NCBI GenBank assembly: GCA_016778305.1
Contig: JADHPT010000003.1
Location: 1 to 64,000, forward strand
Direction: 5' to 3'
Length of the DNA stretch: 64,000 nucleotides
From: Candidatus Poseidonia sp.
GTDB lineage: Archaea > Thermoplasmatota > Poseidoniia > Poseidoniales > Poseidoniaceae
Shown here piece after piece: positions 42,801-50,123 of this stretch (position 1 is the stretch's first letter; each line of letters opens with the position of its first letter). Below the pieces are notes generated by a model. The model searched no databases. It was not told the DNA's origin and saw only the letters and a program-made list of their open reading frames with translations. The translations under genes and the position numbers were made by a program.

Positions 42801-43568
42801 GAGGAAAATATCATCGTCGGTACAGGAGCCTTGTAGTCCAGTTTGTGTTTCGCCAAAGTCACCGACCTCAATAGATCGGTAGGAATTTGATTGTGATGAG
42901 CCGAGTGTTGTCACCAGGCCGGTGGTAGCGGACGTGATCGGGCTGCGGTAGGTCACGACTCGTTGGGTGGTGATGTCAGCAAGGAGGTCAAGAGCGTAGA
43001 TATCGTCGTTGCCATCTTGGTCAGCATCACCAACTGCAAGGTCCCAGACCCAAAAGTGAGTGAAACGCTCGCCGATTGAAAAGTCCTTGTTGCTGCATCC
43101 ACCGTTCTCAATGATGGTGATGTTACCTGGCTCACCAGCTGGCGTACCTTGGTCGGAGGTCTTGAAGGGATTATTTTTCTGATAGATGACGATATCGGGT
43201 GCGTTGTCGCCTGTGAATTCACCGACTTCGACAAATTCGACGTTCGCAAATTCATCCCAGTCTGCGTTACGGCTTTGATTGCCAGCAACCCAAATGTCTT
43301 GGCGTTCGCTGAAATCACCGTTTCCGTCGTTCCACAAGATGCTCATGGAATGCGTTCCGTCTGTTGCTACTGCCAAATCATTGTGGCCGTCGCAGTTGAA
43401 ATCGCCGATGGCGATGTCGGATGGGTCACGGTTCGTGGTGTAGGTACGGGCCACGGACGCACTCGAGGTGGCGGCCAAAGCAACGGTGGTGCTGAGCAGC
43501 ATTATCGTGGTGATGAAAATACTGCGGATTCGGGCTTTAGAGAGGTCTGTTTGAGATAGCATTGACAT
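36888..43568 (-). CDS. Giant surface protein with VCBS/FG-GAP-like repeats, membrane helix and Gln-rich tail repeats
   Basis: About 2,226 residues. Signal peptide (SIFITTIMLLSTTVALAATS). The N-terminal 450 residues hold FG-GAP/VCBS-like blades with calcium loops (IGDFNCDGHNDLAVATDG, VGDADQDGNDDI, VSDLNGDGEPDF). CARDB-like and jelly-roll-like beta regions follow. Residues about 1385-1505 (DVAILSDTSSRTTAIKQDLA, then YDKIILPWQDVL) look like a glutamine-amidotransferase-like fold. Near 2095-2116 is one membrane helix (MLIIGIVILVIIVGATLMF). The cytoplasmic tail carries two related segments containing QGYPEETARSFAQQY and QGYDAATAAAYAQQY. Probably a cell-envelope adhesin or receptor. A TATA-like box at 43593-43602 supports the start near 43568. 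Confidence 0.75.
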   Translation of the reverse strand: MSMLSQTDLSKARIRSIFITTIMLLSTTVALAATSSASVARTYTTNRDPSDIAIGDFNCDGHNDLAVATDGTHSMSILWNDGNGDFSERQDIWVAGNQSRNADWDEFANVEFVEVGEFTGDNAPDIVIYQKNNPFKTSDQGTPAGEPGNITIIENGGCSNKDFSIGERFTHFWVWDLAVGDADQDGNDDIYALDLLADITTQRVVTYRSPITSATTGLVTTLGSSQSNSYRSIEVGDFGETQTGLQGSCTDDDIFLLRGEGLDYTTGQTTNPGNNDNITVIEFDCVTQNYPVSYSYGTNQANTAVINMGAISTEDFSIADIGGNGYVDTIAIMDGGVENITFKQTTAQGTFGNSQYAYFGPYISWTIAVSDLNGDGEPDFVNPTIAYQQNTTDSAGGSTSNFWLNYPTTVQVTLSDGNGGHVSPLSYEAGRRPSAVAIGQLQGASTSAPDLAVGHTNYNFGGWRDNFGWEGQYDTLTIVEMDNKDLAVTDLDIAPTDRFFGLVGEGTRTINVTVTNTGMDTLNGQTADLDVELKIVDEANSTNNTVYSNDWDSPEVKTGCGSGCSWTFEEYVDGATNWHLETNQSTGATGGGNNDANVSANYLNPSNFMWAGNMQTNSSGDTWSGYGKNWDDAMVLNDVDLTGADRAFMSVELFRHLGLGALGSSDGTGFIVGDVWDDLAIVEVGSDESGWNLIGCPQLAAIEGACASGASMWGGFDNDRMFKMNAWGAAPENIVYYGLYSSGTYYGWDNFTEDDLGVFDLSPWADETVDIRFRLRTGFEGSTSDDNESRWSGRDGFAVDNLSIWKQNTAFLPNPQVQSATIGPLSNLQPGQEYTTSIQANMLNDTTYRISATLSSNTWDEQPINDDAVGYVTPFNLYDPTVESIDFFKPGGLYAEGIFDIGVTTNNYGNTPVDFDIEATVYSATPSDVYCGTPSAVCEESFEGGSQGYRYSEKTDGLQPKGAIYNENTCSSKIFNNNAYWFGHPCDTSTNGYDDAWANETLVIPDIDLTSMAGDFVSLNFEYYADTFYTTDQDGEIDPSDYAVMTLDWLKDGANYTGLVYAQWNDYNEDGTCQNDDDGNGIVNATESIDQTELDFIGDASNSEGTSNYNVFFNTDGLVKTTSIDLTHLYIQNRSSSDSSQWLTECMSLQGSTVDVNFEFQSDDDGRNGINDGFKGVGINNISLQEYTFIQDATYTDSRTNVDAEDAAMSTIASHEFVSGVYRLDIKTVFDNTTMGKPWFNSNEISSANNIERVIFNVESVDISIGKPDTLSCHSDQTLPCVLPIDGALTHSWEFQATNGVLAGDYLFYMEVTDMADGSQAHIVSSGPAVTLENQEKTDVTFTPWNGWQDGHTYNISFYGELADGSETGNVRYFHATFANQVDVAILSDTSSRTTAIKQDLAILGMSYTQFEINDWSTYFDAGWFTHYDKIILPWQDVLVAKDTQFGGDGYYQYIGEPARRTVLENFMSAGGTVQAHLGPLGSQIYGLDQGLAGRLPFGLDVQSRDTAETQVTYSTMDLADPYHPVMDNIDVNAFQGFDANSGVAQAVLNTKSVSTNNVPGTCDGYMEEGGYFQRLIRSTEDIQDTVLGVCSYFSGGLIVSTIDVATHSERADSSTFPMLGNLLSYQVTPYPNGFGTLGNGLDLTINGDVPGIDPSTGKYALRYMKSDATLNFGFTTDTTETMITDWVIDGPTNWDGNTLASGVLGETSDASPSMTFCKADLASQTGCAQGEQWHITLMLHDANGHARTIEVTVETNDVYADEFRPEADAVVDIRTDYQDNVEFIGTKTVSNTEWDIHRIILEGEGDDAEIVIHFDASNSSDADSLEGNGIESYEWKVLFDAPYGDDSFDLDGHTFTQTAASNGQWSYKFKNQTVDSTGTTENQIRIELVVYDSAGKFSEKHRMYFVVVPEGFGDEEPAIQWDNVQLNNSKFEDDTLTISGTVLSGAETSEVYVEAAFFEDDFTASSIMKYNMSELGLWGKSDAMGDNDRFEITLNVDSLYTNVSKSQRVFIKYYEGDYPNERWVTIKWIEINLPACPGIEIDPQAEAAGGEFILDANGDCQWNGAWSYDPTTGLWTDNSNPIDDTQGDAGGIDSTMLIIGIVILVIIVGATLMFMRSGSEKEDAFGMENAFGADALDPTEQYVQQLIAQGYPEETARSFAQQYVGGAAAQPAAAQPVAAAQPAAAGFDQAIYEQYYQQFVGQGYDAATAAAYAQQYAIQYAQSQQ

Positions 43569-43592
43569 CACTTGCTTCGCCCAAGTTCTGTT

Positions 43593-43602
43593 GGGATATA
43601 AT
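43593..43602 (-). promoter_or_regulatory. TATA-like box of the giant surface protein gene
   Basis: Minus-strand ATTATATCCC about 30 nt upstream of the ATG at 43568, the clearest TATA box in the window; leaderless or near-leaderless mRNA expected. Confidence 0.55.
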
Positions 43603-43632
43603 GCCTTTGTAGTCAGGTTCGTTGAAGGGTGG

Positions 43633-43645
43633 GGCGCTAAGCGCC
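43633..43645. promoter_or_regulatory. GC-rich 13-bp palindrome upstream of the giant gene
   Basis: GGCGCT-A-AGCGCC, 47 nt past the stop of the 225-residue gene and about 65 nt upstream of the giant gene's ATG, just beyond its TATA-like box. It could be a hairpin ending the upstream message or a regulator site. Confidence 0.3.
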
Positions 43646-43691
43646 GTTTATGGTCAATTTCGACCGTGTAATTTTACAAATGCATCACGGG

Positions 43692-44369
43692 TTAGAATCG
43701 TCCAGACAACCACTTTGGAGAAGGCCCCCAACCGATTGCATCCCCGCCGTGTATTTTCACCAACTTACCCGCTGAGAAAAGCGATTCAAGCCACACTTCA
43801 AGGGCTGTACCCTCGCGGTTGCCTAATTTTTTACTGGCTATTTCTTCAATATCTTCTGTTCGAAGTCCTGTGAGTCCGTGGTCGCGAACGACAAGTTGAA
43901 GCAATTCCCTCAGCCATGCTTCTGCCATTGGATCAACGCTCGTCGCCCCTTGCACGGGTTGAGGGGGGTCCATCTCGTCGAGAATGTCCATTAAATCGAT
44001 TGCATCGGGTTTTTCTGCTGGCTCAAGACCAGCGGCATTCAATCTCGCTTTCAAATCCAATTCCCCGATCGGCCGCCTGACAATTGGGATGCGGCTTGGG
44101 TCTGGTGCTGGACCCATATCTGCTGGCTTTGTGCTCTCTGGAGCATCCTCCATTTCAATATCGACCCCAGCTTTTTTGCGTTCTAAACTGACCTTGGAGA
44201 GATTGGTTGCCTCGACTTGAACGCCGATTGGCATCGTCCATCCTACACCTTGAAGACCGAGCTCTTCAACGTATTTCTCAACCCAATCAACGTCTCCCTC
44301 AATTGTGATATTCACGTCATGGTCGTCCGAGCGAAAGCGGTATCGGACATTGCCGCGAAGTCGAGCCAT
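43692..44369 (-). CDS. Conserved-looking 225-residue protein, unknown
   Basis: The N-terminal 75 residues (MARLRGNVRYRFRSDDHDVN, then WVEKYVEELGLQGVGW) form an alpha/beta domain. A Pro/Glu/Asp-rich linker follows, then a helical C-terminal domain (DPMAEAWLRELLQLVVRDHG, EDIEEIASKKLG, LEVWLESLFSAGKLVKIHGG) resembling a small winged-helix or SAP-like fold that ends in GWGPSPKWL. No catalytic motif. GGAGG lies 10 nt before the ATG. It is 45 nt downstream of aconitase on the same strand. Confidence 0.55.
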   Translation of the reverse strand: MARLRGNVRYRFRSDDHDVNITIEGDVDWVEKYVEELGLQGVGWTMPIGVQVEATNLSKVSLERKKAGVDIEMEDAPESTKPADMGPAPDPSRIPIVRRPIGELDLKARLNAAGLEPAEKPDAIDLMDILDEMDPPQPVQGATSVDPMAEAWLRELLQLVVRDHGLTGLRTEDIEEIASKKLGNREGTALEVWLESLFSAGKLVKIHGGDAIGWGPSPKWLSGRF

Positions 44370-44414
44370 GGGTTTTCTTCCTCCTTCTTCTTGCCTATCA
44401 AGGTAATGGATTCA

Positions 44415-47081
44415 TCATTCTTCTCGGGCGAGTTGCCGTAGAACTGTATGTAAAATGCCACCGTTGCGATAGTATTCTACTTCAACAGGAGTGTCGAGAC
44501 GAACTTGTGCTTCAAAGGTCAACCTGCTTCCGTCCTGAGACGTTGCCTCTACGGTCAGCCATTGGAGTGGTCGTACATCGTTATCGACAGGAATTGAGAA
44601 GGACTCGTGGCCCGTTAAGCCAAGTGTTTCGTGGCTCTCACCTTCTTTGAAGGTCAGCGGCAACACGCCCATGCCCACCAAGTTTGAACGGTGAATTCGT
44701 TCAAAGGAGGTAGCAAGAACGGCTTTGACGCCCAAGAGATAGGTGCCCTTTGCCGCCCAATCTCGCGAGGAACCCGTGCCGTACTGGCTGCCAGCGAGAA
44801 CGATCTTGGGTGCTTCAATACGAGCGGCATCGAAGACGGACATGACTTCGCCGCTTTCATGGTTCAAAGCATAGCCTCCTTCTGTCCCGGGTGCCATTTG
44901 ATTGCGGATACGGACGTTCGCAAAGGTGCCTCTCATCATGATTTCGTGATTGCCGCGGCGGCTGCCGAAGGAATTGAAATCACCATCTTGGACATTGCGC
45001 TCGGTCAACCATCGACCTGCAGGACCGTCTGCGGGGAGGGAGCCAGCAGGAGAGATGTGATCGGTGGTGATGGAATCACCCAACTTAAGCAACACTTTGG
45101 CATCATGAATCGGTTGGATGGGGTCAGCCGTTGGCGAAAGACCGCTGAAAAATGTGGGGAGGCGAATGTAAGTTGAATCGTCAACCCACGGATAGAGTGG
45201 AGAAGATTCAGCAGGAATGCTGTTCCAACGAGGCTCGTTCATGGCGTCTGCGTAACGCTGGCGGAACATATCTGGCGTGATGACATTCATCGCTTCCTGC
45301 AATTCTTCGTCGCTTGGCCATACCTCCGCAAGCATCACTGGATTGCCTTCGCTATCGTAACCAATGGGCTCTGTGGCCAAATCAATTTCAAGACTGCCAG
45401 CGATTGCATAGGCGACTACCAAGGGCGGACTTGCAAGATATGAGGCTTTGACTTTCCCGTGAACCCGACCCTCAAAATTCCGGTTTCCAGAGATGACTGA
45501 GCCCACGATAAGGTTGGCTTCATCGATGGCGGCTTCAATCGGCTCGTCCAGCGGCCCTGAATTACCAATACACGTTGTGCAGCCGTAACCCACCACGTGG
45601 AAACCCATGGCGTTGAGATCGTCCTGAAGGCCAGTGGCTTCGTAATATTCGGTAACGACACGGCTACCGGGAGCAAGTGAGGTCTTCACCCACGGTTTGA
45701 CGTTGAGGCCTCGCTGTCGTGCCTTGCGAGCGAGCAAACCAGCAGCGAGCATGACGCCGGGGTTCGAAGTATTCGTGCAGGAGGTGATGGCGGCGATGAC
45801 GACGTCGCCGTGGTTCAGGTCAAAGCGTTCACCGTCGAGATCCACAATTGCGCCGTTTGAAAGGTCGCTTTCAGCGAGGCCGTGCCCGTGGTGACCAACT
45901 TCATGAGTGAGGCTGGTTGCAAAGTGTTCCTTCATTTCGTGCAAGTCCACTCGGTCTTGAGGTCGCTTTGGGCCTGCAAGAGCGGGTAGAACATCGTCAA
46001 GGTTGAGTTCAAGCACGGCGGTGTAGGCCTTTTCCTGAGCCCCTGCCTCGTACCAAAGGCCTTGGGCCTTGGAGTAGGTTTCAACCCCTGCGATGGCAGC
46101 ATCCTCGCGACCTGTCAAGCGAAGATAGTCGAGCGTTCGTTCGTCAACTGGGAAAAAGCCACACGTCGCACCGTATTCTGGGGCCATGTTGGCGATTGTT
46201 GCGCGGTCGGCGAGTGACAGCGCTTTCATTCCTGCACCGAAAAATTCGACGAATTTGCCAACAACACCGTGTTCCCGTAGCATTTCGACGATTCGCAGTG
46301 TCATATCCGTAGCGGTGACGCCAGATTGAAGCTGACCCGTCAATCGTACACCGACGACATCGGGGGCGAGCATGTAGATGGGTTGACCCAACATCACTGC
46401 CTCAGCCTCAATGCCACCTACACCCCAACCAAGGACGCCCAATCCGTTGACCATGGTCGTGTGGGAGTCGGTGCCGACGAGCGTGTCAGCCAACCACACG
46501 CCGTCTTCCTGACGAGCAACGCTGGCCAAGAATTCGAGATTGACTTGATGGACGATACCACGAGAAGGTGGTACTGCTTGGAAGTTGGCCAGTGATTGCT
46601 GACCCCATTTCAAAAAGGTATAACGTTCCATATTTCGGTGGTATTCAATGTCGAGATTGAGGTCAAGAGCATTGGCGTGAGCGCCTGAAACATCCACTTG
46701 GACGGAATGGTCGATGACAAGATCGACGGGGACTTGCGGGTTGACCTTTTCAGGATCGCCTCCCATTTCCACCATGGCGTCACGCAGAGCAGCCAAATCG
46801 ACAACGGCCGGAACGCCCGTGAAATCTTGAAGAATCACACGAGAAGGGCGGAAGGGAATTTCTCCTCGCTCGCCTTGAGGAGCCCACGCTGCGATGCTTC
46901 GTATGTCGTCTTCGGTGATGAGAAAGCCGTCATGGGCTCGCAGGGCCCCTTCGAGAAGAATACGAATGGAATAGGGCAAATGGCTGGTTTGAAGCCCGTT
47001 GCTATCAAGTGCATCAAGGGCAAAATAATCTCCGCCTAATTCAAGCGGACGTCGTGCGTTAAAGGGGTCCAAAGTCGCCAT
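44415..47081 (-). CDS. acnA: Aconitate hydratase
   Basis: About 888 residues, AcnA/IRP type. It converts citrate to isocitrate in the TCA cycle using a [4Fe-4S] cluster. Visible are the cluster cysteines in AITSCTNTSNP and GCTTCIGNSGPL, the DSHTTMVNGLGVLGWGVGG active-site segment, and the C-terminal swivel motif GSQYGTGSSRDWAAKG. The start at 47081 (MATLDPFNARRPLEL) is preceded by a TATA-like box and, above that, a perfect palindrome; the frame open to 47153 gives an untypical N-terminus. The cyclophilin gene lies 75 nt upstream on the same strand. Confidence 0.97.
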   Translation of the reverse strand: MATLDPFNARRPLELGGDYFALDALDSNGLQTSHLPYSIRILLEGALRAHDGFLITEDDIRSIAAWAPQGERGEIPFRPSRVILQDFTGVPAVVDLAALRDAMVEMGGDPEKVNPQVPVDLVIDHSVQVDVSGAHANALDLNLDIEYHRNMERYTFLKWGQQSLANFQAVPPSRGIVHQVNLEFLASVARQEDGVWLADTLVGTDSHTTMVNGLGVLGWGVGGIEAEAVMLGQPIYMLAPDVVGVRLTGQLQSGVTATDMTLRIVEMLREHGVVGKFVEFFGAGMKALSLADRATIANMAPEYGATCGFFPVDERTLDYLRLTGREDAAIAGVETYSKAQGLWYEAGAQEKAYTAVLELNLDDVLPALAGPKRPQDRVDLHEMKEHFATSLTHEVGHHGHGLAESDLSNGAIVDLDGERFDLNHGDVVIAAITSCTNTSNPGVMLAAGLLARKARQRGLNVKPWVKTSLAPGSRVVTEYYEATGLQDDLNAMGFHVVGYGCTTCIGNSGPLDEPIEAAIDEANLIVGSVISGNRNFEGRVHGKVKASYLASPPLVVAYAIAGSLEIDLATEPIGYDSEGNPVMLAEVWPSDEELQEAMNVITPDMFRQRYADAMNEPRWNSIPAESSPLYPWVDDSTYIRLPTFFSGLSPTADPIQPIHDAKVLLKLGDSITTDHISPAGSLPADGPAGRWLTERNVQDGDFNSFGSRRGNHEIMMRGTFANVRIRNQMAPGTEGGYALNHESGEVMSVFDAARIEAPKIVLAGSQYGTGSSRDWAAKGTYLLGVKAVLATSFERIHRSNLVGMGVLPLTFKEGESHETLGLTGHESFSIPVDNDVRPLQWLTVEATSQDGSRLTFEAQVRLDTPVEVEYYRNGGILHTVLRQLAREE

Positions 47082-47103
47082 GATAACTGCCAAAACGCAC
47101 CCG

Positions 47104-47111
47104 TCTATGAA
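47104..47111 (-). promoter_or_regulatory. TATA-like box of acnA
   Basis: Minus-strand TTCATAGA, centred about 27 nt upstream of the acnA ATG, implying a leaderless message independent of the cyclophilin gene. Confidence 0.45.
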
Positions 47112-47126
47112 GAAACCCCTCGCCCC

Positions 47127-47142
47127 GTCTGCTCGAGCAGAC
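47127..47142. promoter_or_regulatory. Perfect 16-bp palindrome upstream of acnA
   Basis: GTCTGCTCGAGCAGAC is fully self-complementary. It lies 15 nt upstream of the acnA TATA-like box, the usual place for an archaeal activator site, and just after the cyclophilin stop, so a termination hairpin is the alternative. Confidence 0.5.
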
Positions 47143-47156
47143 ACGGTTGGCATTCA

Positions 47157-48167
47157 TCACCAGAATTGGTACCAAGGTGTGACTTCCGAGCCCACAAAGG
47201 TGGCAGAGACCAGAGTGACTGCTTCTTCAGGAACATCTCCTCCCCCAGTTGCTACCTCGGAAATTGCTGTCACGTGCTCGCAGCCGTCAGTGATGCTACC
47301 AAAGACCGTGTGGACACCGTCCAACCAATCCGGTGCGCTGTCCTCGGGGATGAGGAAGAATTGGCTTCCACCCGTGTGTGGCGGACTGGTTTTCGCCATC
47401 GAGATGGTACAAGCATTGTGAACTCGTCCGTTGTCTGCCTCGTCGGGGACCGTCCATGCAGACGCTCCTGCTCCGCTGCAGGTTGAATCCTCTGAAACCT
47501 GTCCGTTACAGTATCCGTAGAAGTTTCCTGCGTGGCCGCCTGTCCCGTCCTGATTGGTGAAATCACCGCCCTGTATCATGAAACCATCAATAATACGGTG
47601 GAAAATGGTGTTATCGTAATCACCGTCGTTGACGAGGGTTTTGAAATTGTCAACGTGGTCCGGGGCATCCATTGGATAGAGTTCAATGGTAACGGTTCCA
47701 GAATCTGCACCACCGTTCCACGTCATTTGTAGTTCGACGATATCGGTGGTTACATCGGTGCGATTGGCGAGGTTGATGGCCGCTAAGACGATGATTCCAG
47801 CCAATAAAATAGCCACCATACCAGCAGGAGTAGGTGTTCCGTCGTTGAGGAGGCGTGGGAGGGTAGTCTCACTGATGCCTTTGTTTTGCATTTCATTCAA
47901 CAGGTCGTTGTACACATTGCCGGCTTTTTTGTCCCGTGGATTCTTTTTGGTGGCTTCACGCATCAAATTCGCTGCCTTTCGGTATTCGGCACGGTTTCCG
48001 CTCGCTTTGGCGTTGAGCCAGGTTGCATGTCCTGCCAGACGCAGGGTAGTTACTTCCTTTCCGTCAGGATCTGCCTCCCGAAGAATCTTAAGCGCTGATT
48101 GGCCTTTTCCTTTGGCGATTGCCTTCTCTGCTTTTTCCCATGCAGGGCCCATTCCATCATCGGACAT
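47157..48167 (-). CDS. Membrane-anchored cyclophilin-type peptidyl-prolyl isomerase with N-terminal helical domain
   Basis: 336 residues from MSDDGMGPAWEKAEKAIAKG. Residues 1-110 are helical and TPR-like (KAIAKGKGQSALKILREADP, then AANLMREATKKNP). A membrane helix lies near 118-133 (MVAILLAGIIVLAAINLA), and the cyclophilin domain follows (VTIELYPMDAPDHVDNFKTL, FHRIIDGFMIQGGD, MAKTSPPHTGGSQFFL, HTVFGSITDG). The catalytic Arg in FHRII and the GSQFF core are kept. The single helix with cytoplasmic TPR part puts the isomerase outside the membrane, where it may fold the secreted proteins. It is divergent from korA. Confidence 0.9.
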   Translation of the reverse strand: MSDDGMGPAWEKAEKAIAKGKGQSALKILREADPDGKEVTTLRLAGHATWLNAKASGNRAEYRKAANLMREATKKNPRDKKAGNVYNDLLNEMQNKGISETTLPRLLNDGTPTPAGMVAILLAGIIVLAAINLANRTDVTTDIVELQMTWNGGADSGTVTIELYPMDAPDHVDNFKTLVNDGDYDNTIFHRIIDGFMIQGGDFTNQDGTGGHAGNFYGYCNGQVSEDSTCSGAGASAWTVPDEADNGRVHNACTISMAKTSPPHTGGSQFFLIPEDSAPDWLDGVHTVFGSITDGCEHVTAISEVATGGGDVPEEAVTLVSATFVGSEVTPWYQFW

Positions 48168-48227
48168 GGACACCCCGATGTGTCGTTTGGTTTTGAGTCT
48201 CACGCCTCGCAAAGGGTGTAGCATTGA

Positions 48228-48241
48228 CCGCCAAAAGGCGG
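48228..48241. promoter_or_regulatory. Inverted repeat in the cyclophilin-korA spacer
   Basis: CCGCC-AAAA-GGCGG, a perfect 5-bp stem in the middle of the divergent spacer, about 60 nt from the cyclophilin start and 92 nt from korA. Possible operator. Confidence 0.3.
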
Positions 48242-48294
48242 AATGTGCAGACAACATGTTCAAAGAGTGCATGCCTACCCAGAGGGCTAAGGAG

Positions 48295-48308
48295 GAGTCT
48301 GCAGACTC
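48295..48308. promoter_or_regulatory. Perfect 14-bp palindrome just upstream of korA
   Basis: GAGTCTGCAGACTC is fully self-complementary and ends 24 nt before the korA ATG. It shares GTCTGC and GCAGAC half-sites with the acnA palindrome, at a closer spacing. Confidence 0.45.
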
Positions 48309-48332
48309 ACCACAACCGAGGGGTGAACACTC

Positions 48333-50123
48333 ATGGACCGTATCATCAATGATTTTACCATCAACATTGCCACCGCCAACGGAACTGGATCACAATCAGC
48401 CAACCTCATCTTGCTCCAGTCACTGTTTGACATGGGAGTTCCAGTCAGTGGAAAGAACCTCTTTCCTTCCAACATCTCTGGCCTTCCGACGTGGTACATC
48501 GTTCGACTTTCCGACCGAGGTTATCAGGCACCTGGTGACCGCACGCACATCCAAATTCTGGTCAACCCAGCGACTTGGGAAGAAGATTTGGCTGCTCTTG
48601 AGCCCGGCAGCGTTGTCATTTGGAACAGTGACACCAAGAAAAAAACCGTCGAGCGTGAAGACATCATCTCCTATCCGGTCCCGATGAGTTCGCTCGCACG
48701 CAAAATCAATCCTAAAATTGCCAAATTAGTTACCAATATCATCTACGTAGGCGTGCTCGCAGAACTGTTGGACATTGACCAAGAATGCCTAGAAGGTGCT
48801 GTCGCAAGGCAATTCAAAGGCAAGGATGCTGCCGTTGAACTGAACATCACTGCTCTTGGACTTGGTCGAGACTACTGCAAGGAACATTTGGTAAAAGAGG
48901 ACCCATATGGTGCACAAAAGCGCACCGTTGAGAAGCCTCAATTCTTCATTGAGGGCAATGAAGCTGCCGCATTAGGAGCCCTTTATGGTGGCGCTCAATT
49001 GTTGGCATGGTACCCCATCACACCTTCTTCATCACTTGCTGAGAACATCATCAATTACATCCCCCGCTTGCGTACCGATGAAGAAGGAAACGCAACCTGT
49101 GCCGTCATTCAAGCAGAAGACGAACTTGCAGCTGCGGGCATGGTTCTTGGTGCTGGATGGGCCGGAGGCAGAGGCATGACCGCTACCTCGGGACCAGGTA
49201 TTTCGCTGATGCAGGAATTCATTGGCCTGGCATACTTTGCTGAGATCCCATCCGTGTTCTGGGACGTCACCCGTGTCGGCCCCTCAACTGGACTCCCTAC
49301 ACGAACCCAACAATCCGATATCGCCATGCTCTACGAGGGCAGTCACGGCGACACGCAACACATCGTTCTGATGCCCGGCACCGTTGAGGAATGCTTTGAA
49401 TTCGGCTGGCGAGCTTTTGATTACACCGAGCGTTTCCAAACACCGGTATTTGGCATGAGTGATTTGGACTTGGGTATGAATCGGTGGGCATGTGATGGAT
49501 TCACCTACCCTGACACTCCGATGGACCGCGGAAAGGTCGTTCGTGAAAAGGATGTTTTCGAAGCATTTGAGACCTTTGGACGCTATCTTGACGTCGATGG
49601 CGATGGTATTCCCTACCGCACCCTACCCGGTTCGGGTATGGCGCCCATCCTCTACCGAGGAACTGGACACAACCCCATGGGCGTTTACTCTGAAAAACCA
49701 GAAGATTACTTCAACCTCATGGCCCGATTGAGATTAAAGATCGACAATGCACGTGATCAACTACCAGCACCCGTCTTGAGAGAAGAAGAAGAGTGTGAAG
49801 TCGGCATCATCTTCTTGGGGAGCATGGAAAACTCCATTCAAGAAATCGATGATATCCTCGAAGACACCGGCATGAAGGTCAGCCAGTGCCGTGTTCGCGC
49901 CCTTCCACTTCATTCAGAGGTTCAGGAATTCATCCGCCGCCATGAAGTTGTCATCGTTCTTGAAATCAACCGTGACGGACAACTCTATGGGATTCTGCGC
50001 CGAGAATTACCCAACGATTTGGTGACCAAAGTACACTCCGTTGCCTATAGCGACGGTATGCCCCCTCGGGCACGAATCTACGCAGAACGTATCTTGACCA
50101 CACTTGAGGAGGTGAACCAATGA
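48333..50123 (+). CDS. korA: 2-oxoacid:ferredoxin oxidoreductase, fused gamma-alpha subunit
   Basis: 596 residues. The first 190 are the gamma domain (ANGTGSQSANLILLQSLFDM, GDRTHIQILVNP); the rest is the alpha domain (NEAAALGALYGGAQLLAWYP, the YPITPSS thiamine-site motif, then AGMVLGAGWAGGRGMTATSG). With KorB it decarboxylates 2-oxoglutarate or another 2-oxoacid to acyl-CoA and reduces ferredoxin. The gamma-alpha fusion matches the two-subunit type of halophilic archaea and aerobic thermoacidophiles. GAGGGGTG precedes the ATG, and the stop overlaps korB by 4 nt (ATGA). The substrate is inferred from fusion type and TCA neighbours. Confidence 0.9.
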   Translation: MDRIINDFTINIATANGTGSQSANLILLQSLFDMGVPVSGKNLFPSNISGLPTWYIVRLSDRGYQAPGDRTHIQILVNPATWEEDLAALEPGSVVIWNSDTKKKTVEREDIISYPVPMSSLARKINPKIAKLVTNIIYVGVLAELLDIDQECLEGAVARQFKGKDAAVELNITALGLGRDYCKEHLVKEDPYGAQKRTVEKPQFFIEGNEAAALGALYGGAQLLAWYPITPSSSLAENIINYIPRLRTDEEGNATCAVIQAEDELAAAGMVLGAGWAGGRGMTATSGPGISLMQEFIGLAYFAEIPSVFWDVTRVGPSTGLPTRTQQSDIAMLYEGSHGDTQHIVLMPGTVEECFEFGWRAFDYTERFQTPVFGMSDLDLGMNRWACDGFTYPDTPMDRGKVVREKDVFEAFETFGRYLDVDGDGIPYRTLPGSGMAPILYRGTGHNPMGVYSEKPEDYFNLMARLRLKIDNARDQLPAPVLREEEECEVGIIFLGSMENSIQEIDDILEDTGMKVSQCRVRALPLHSEVQEFIRRHEVVIVLEINRDGQLYGILRRELPNDLVTKVHSVAYSDGMPPRARIYAERILTTLEEVNQ

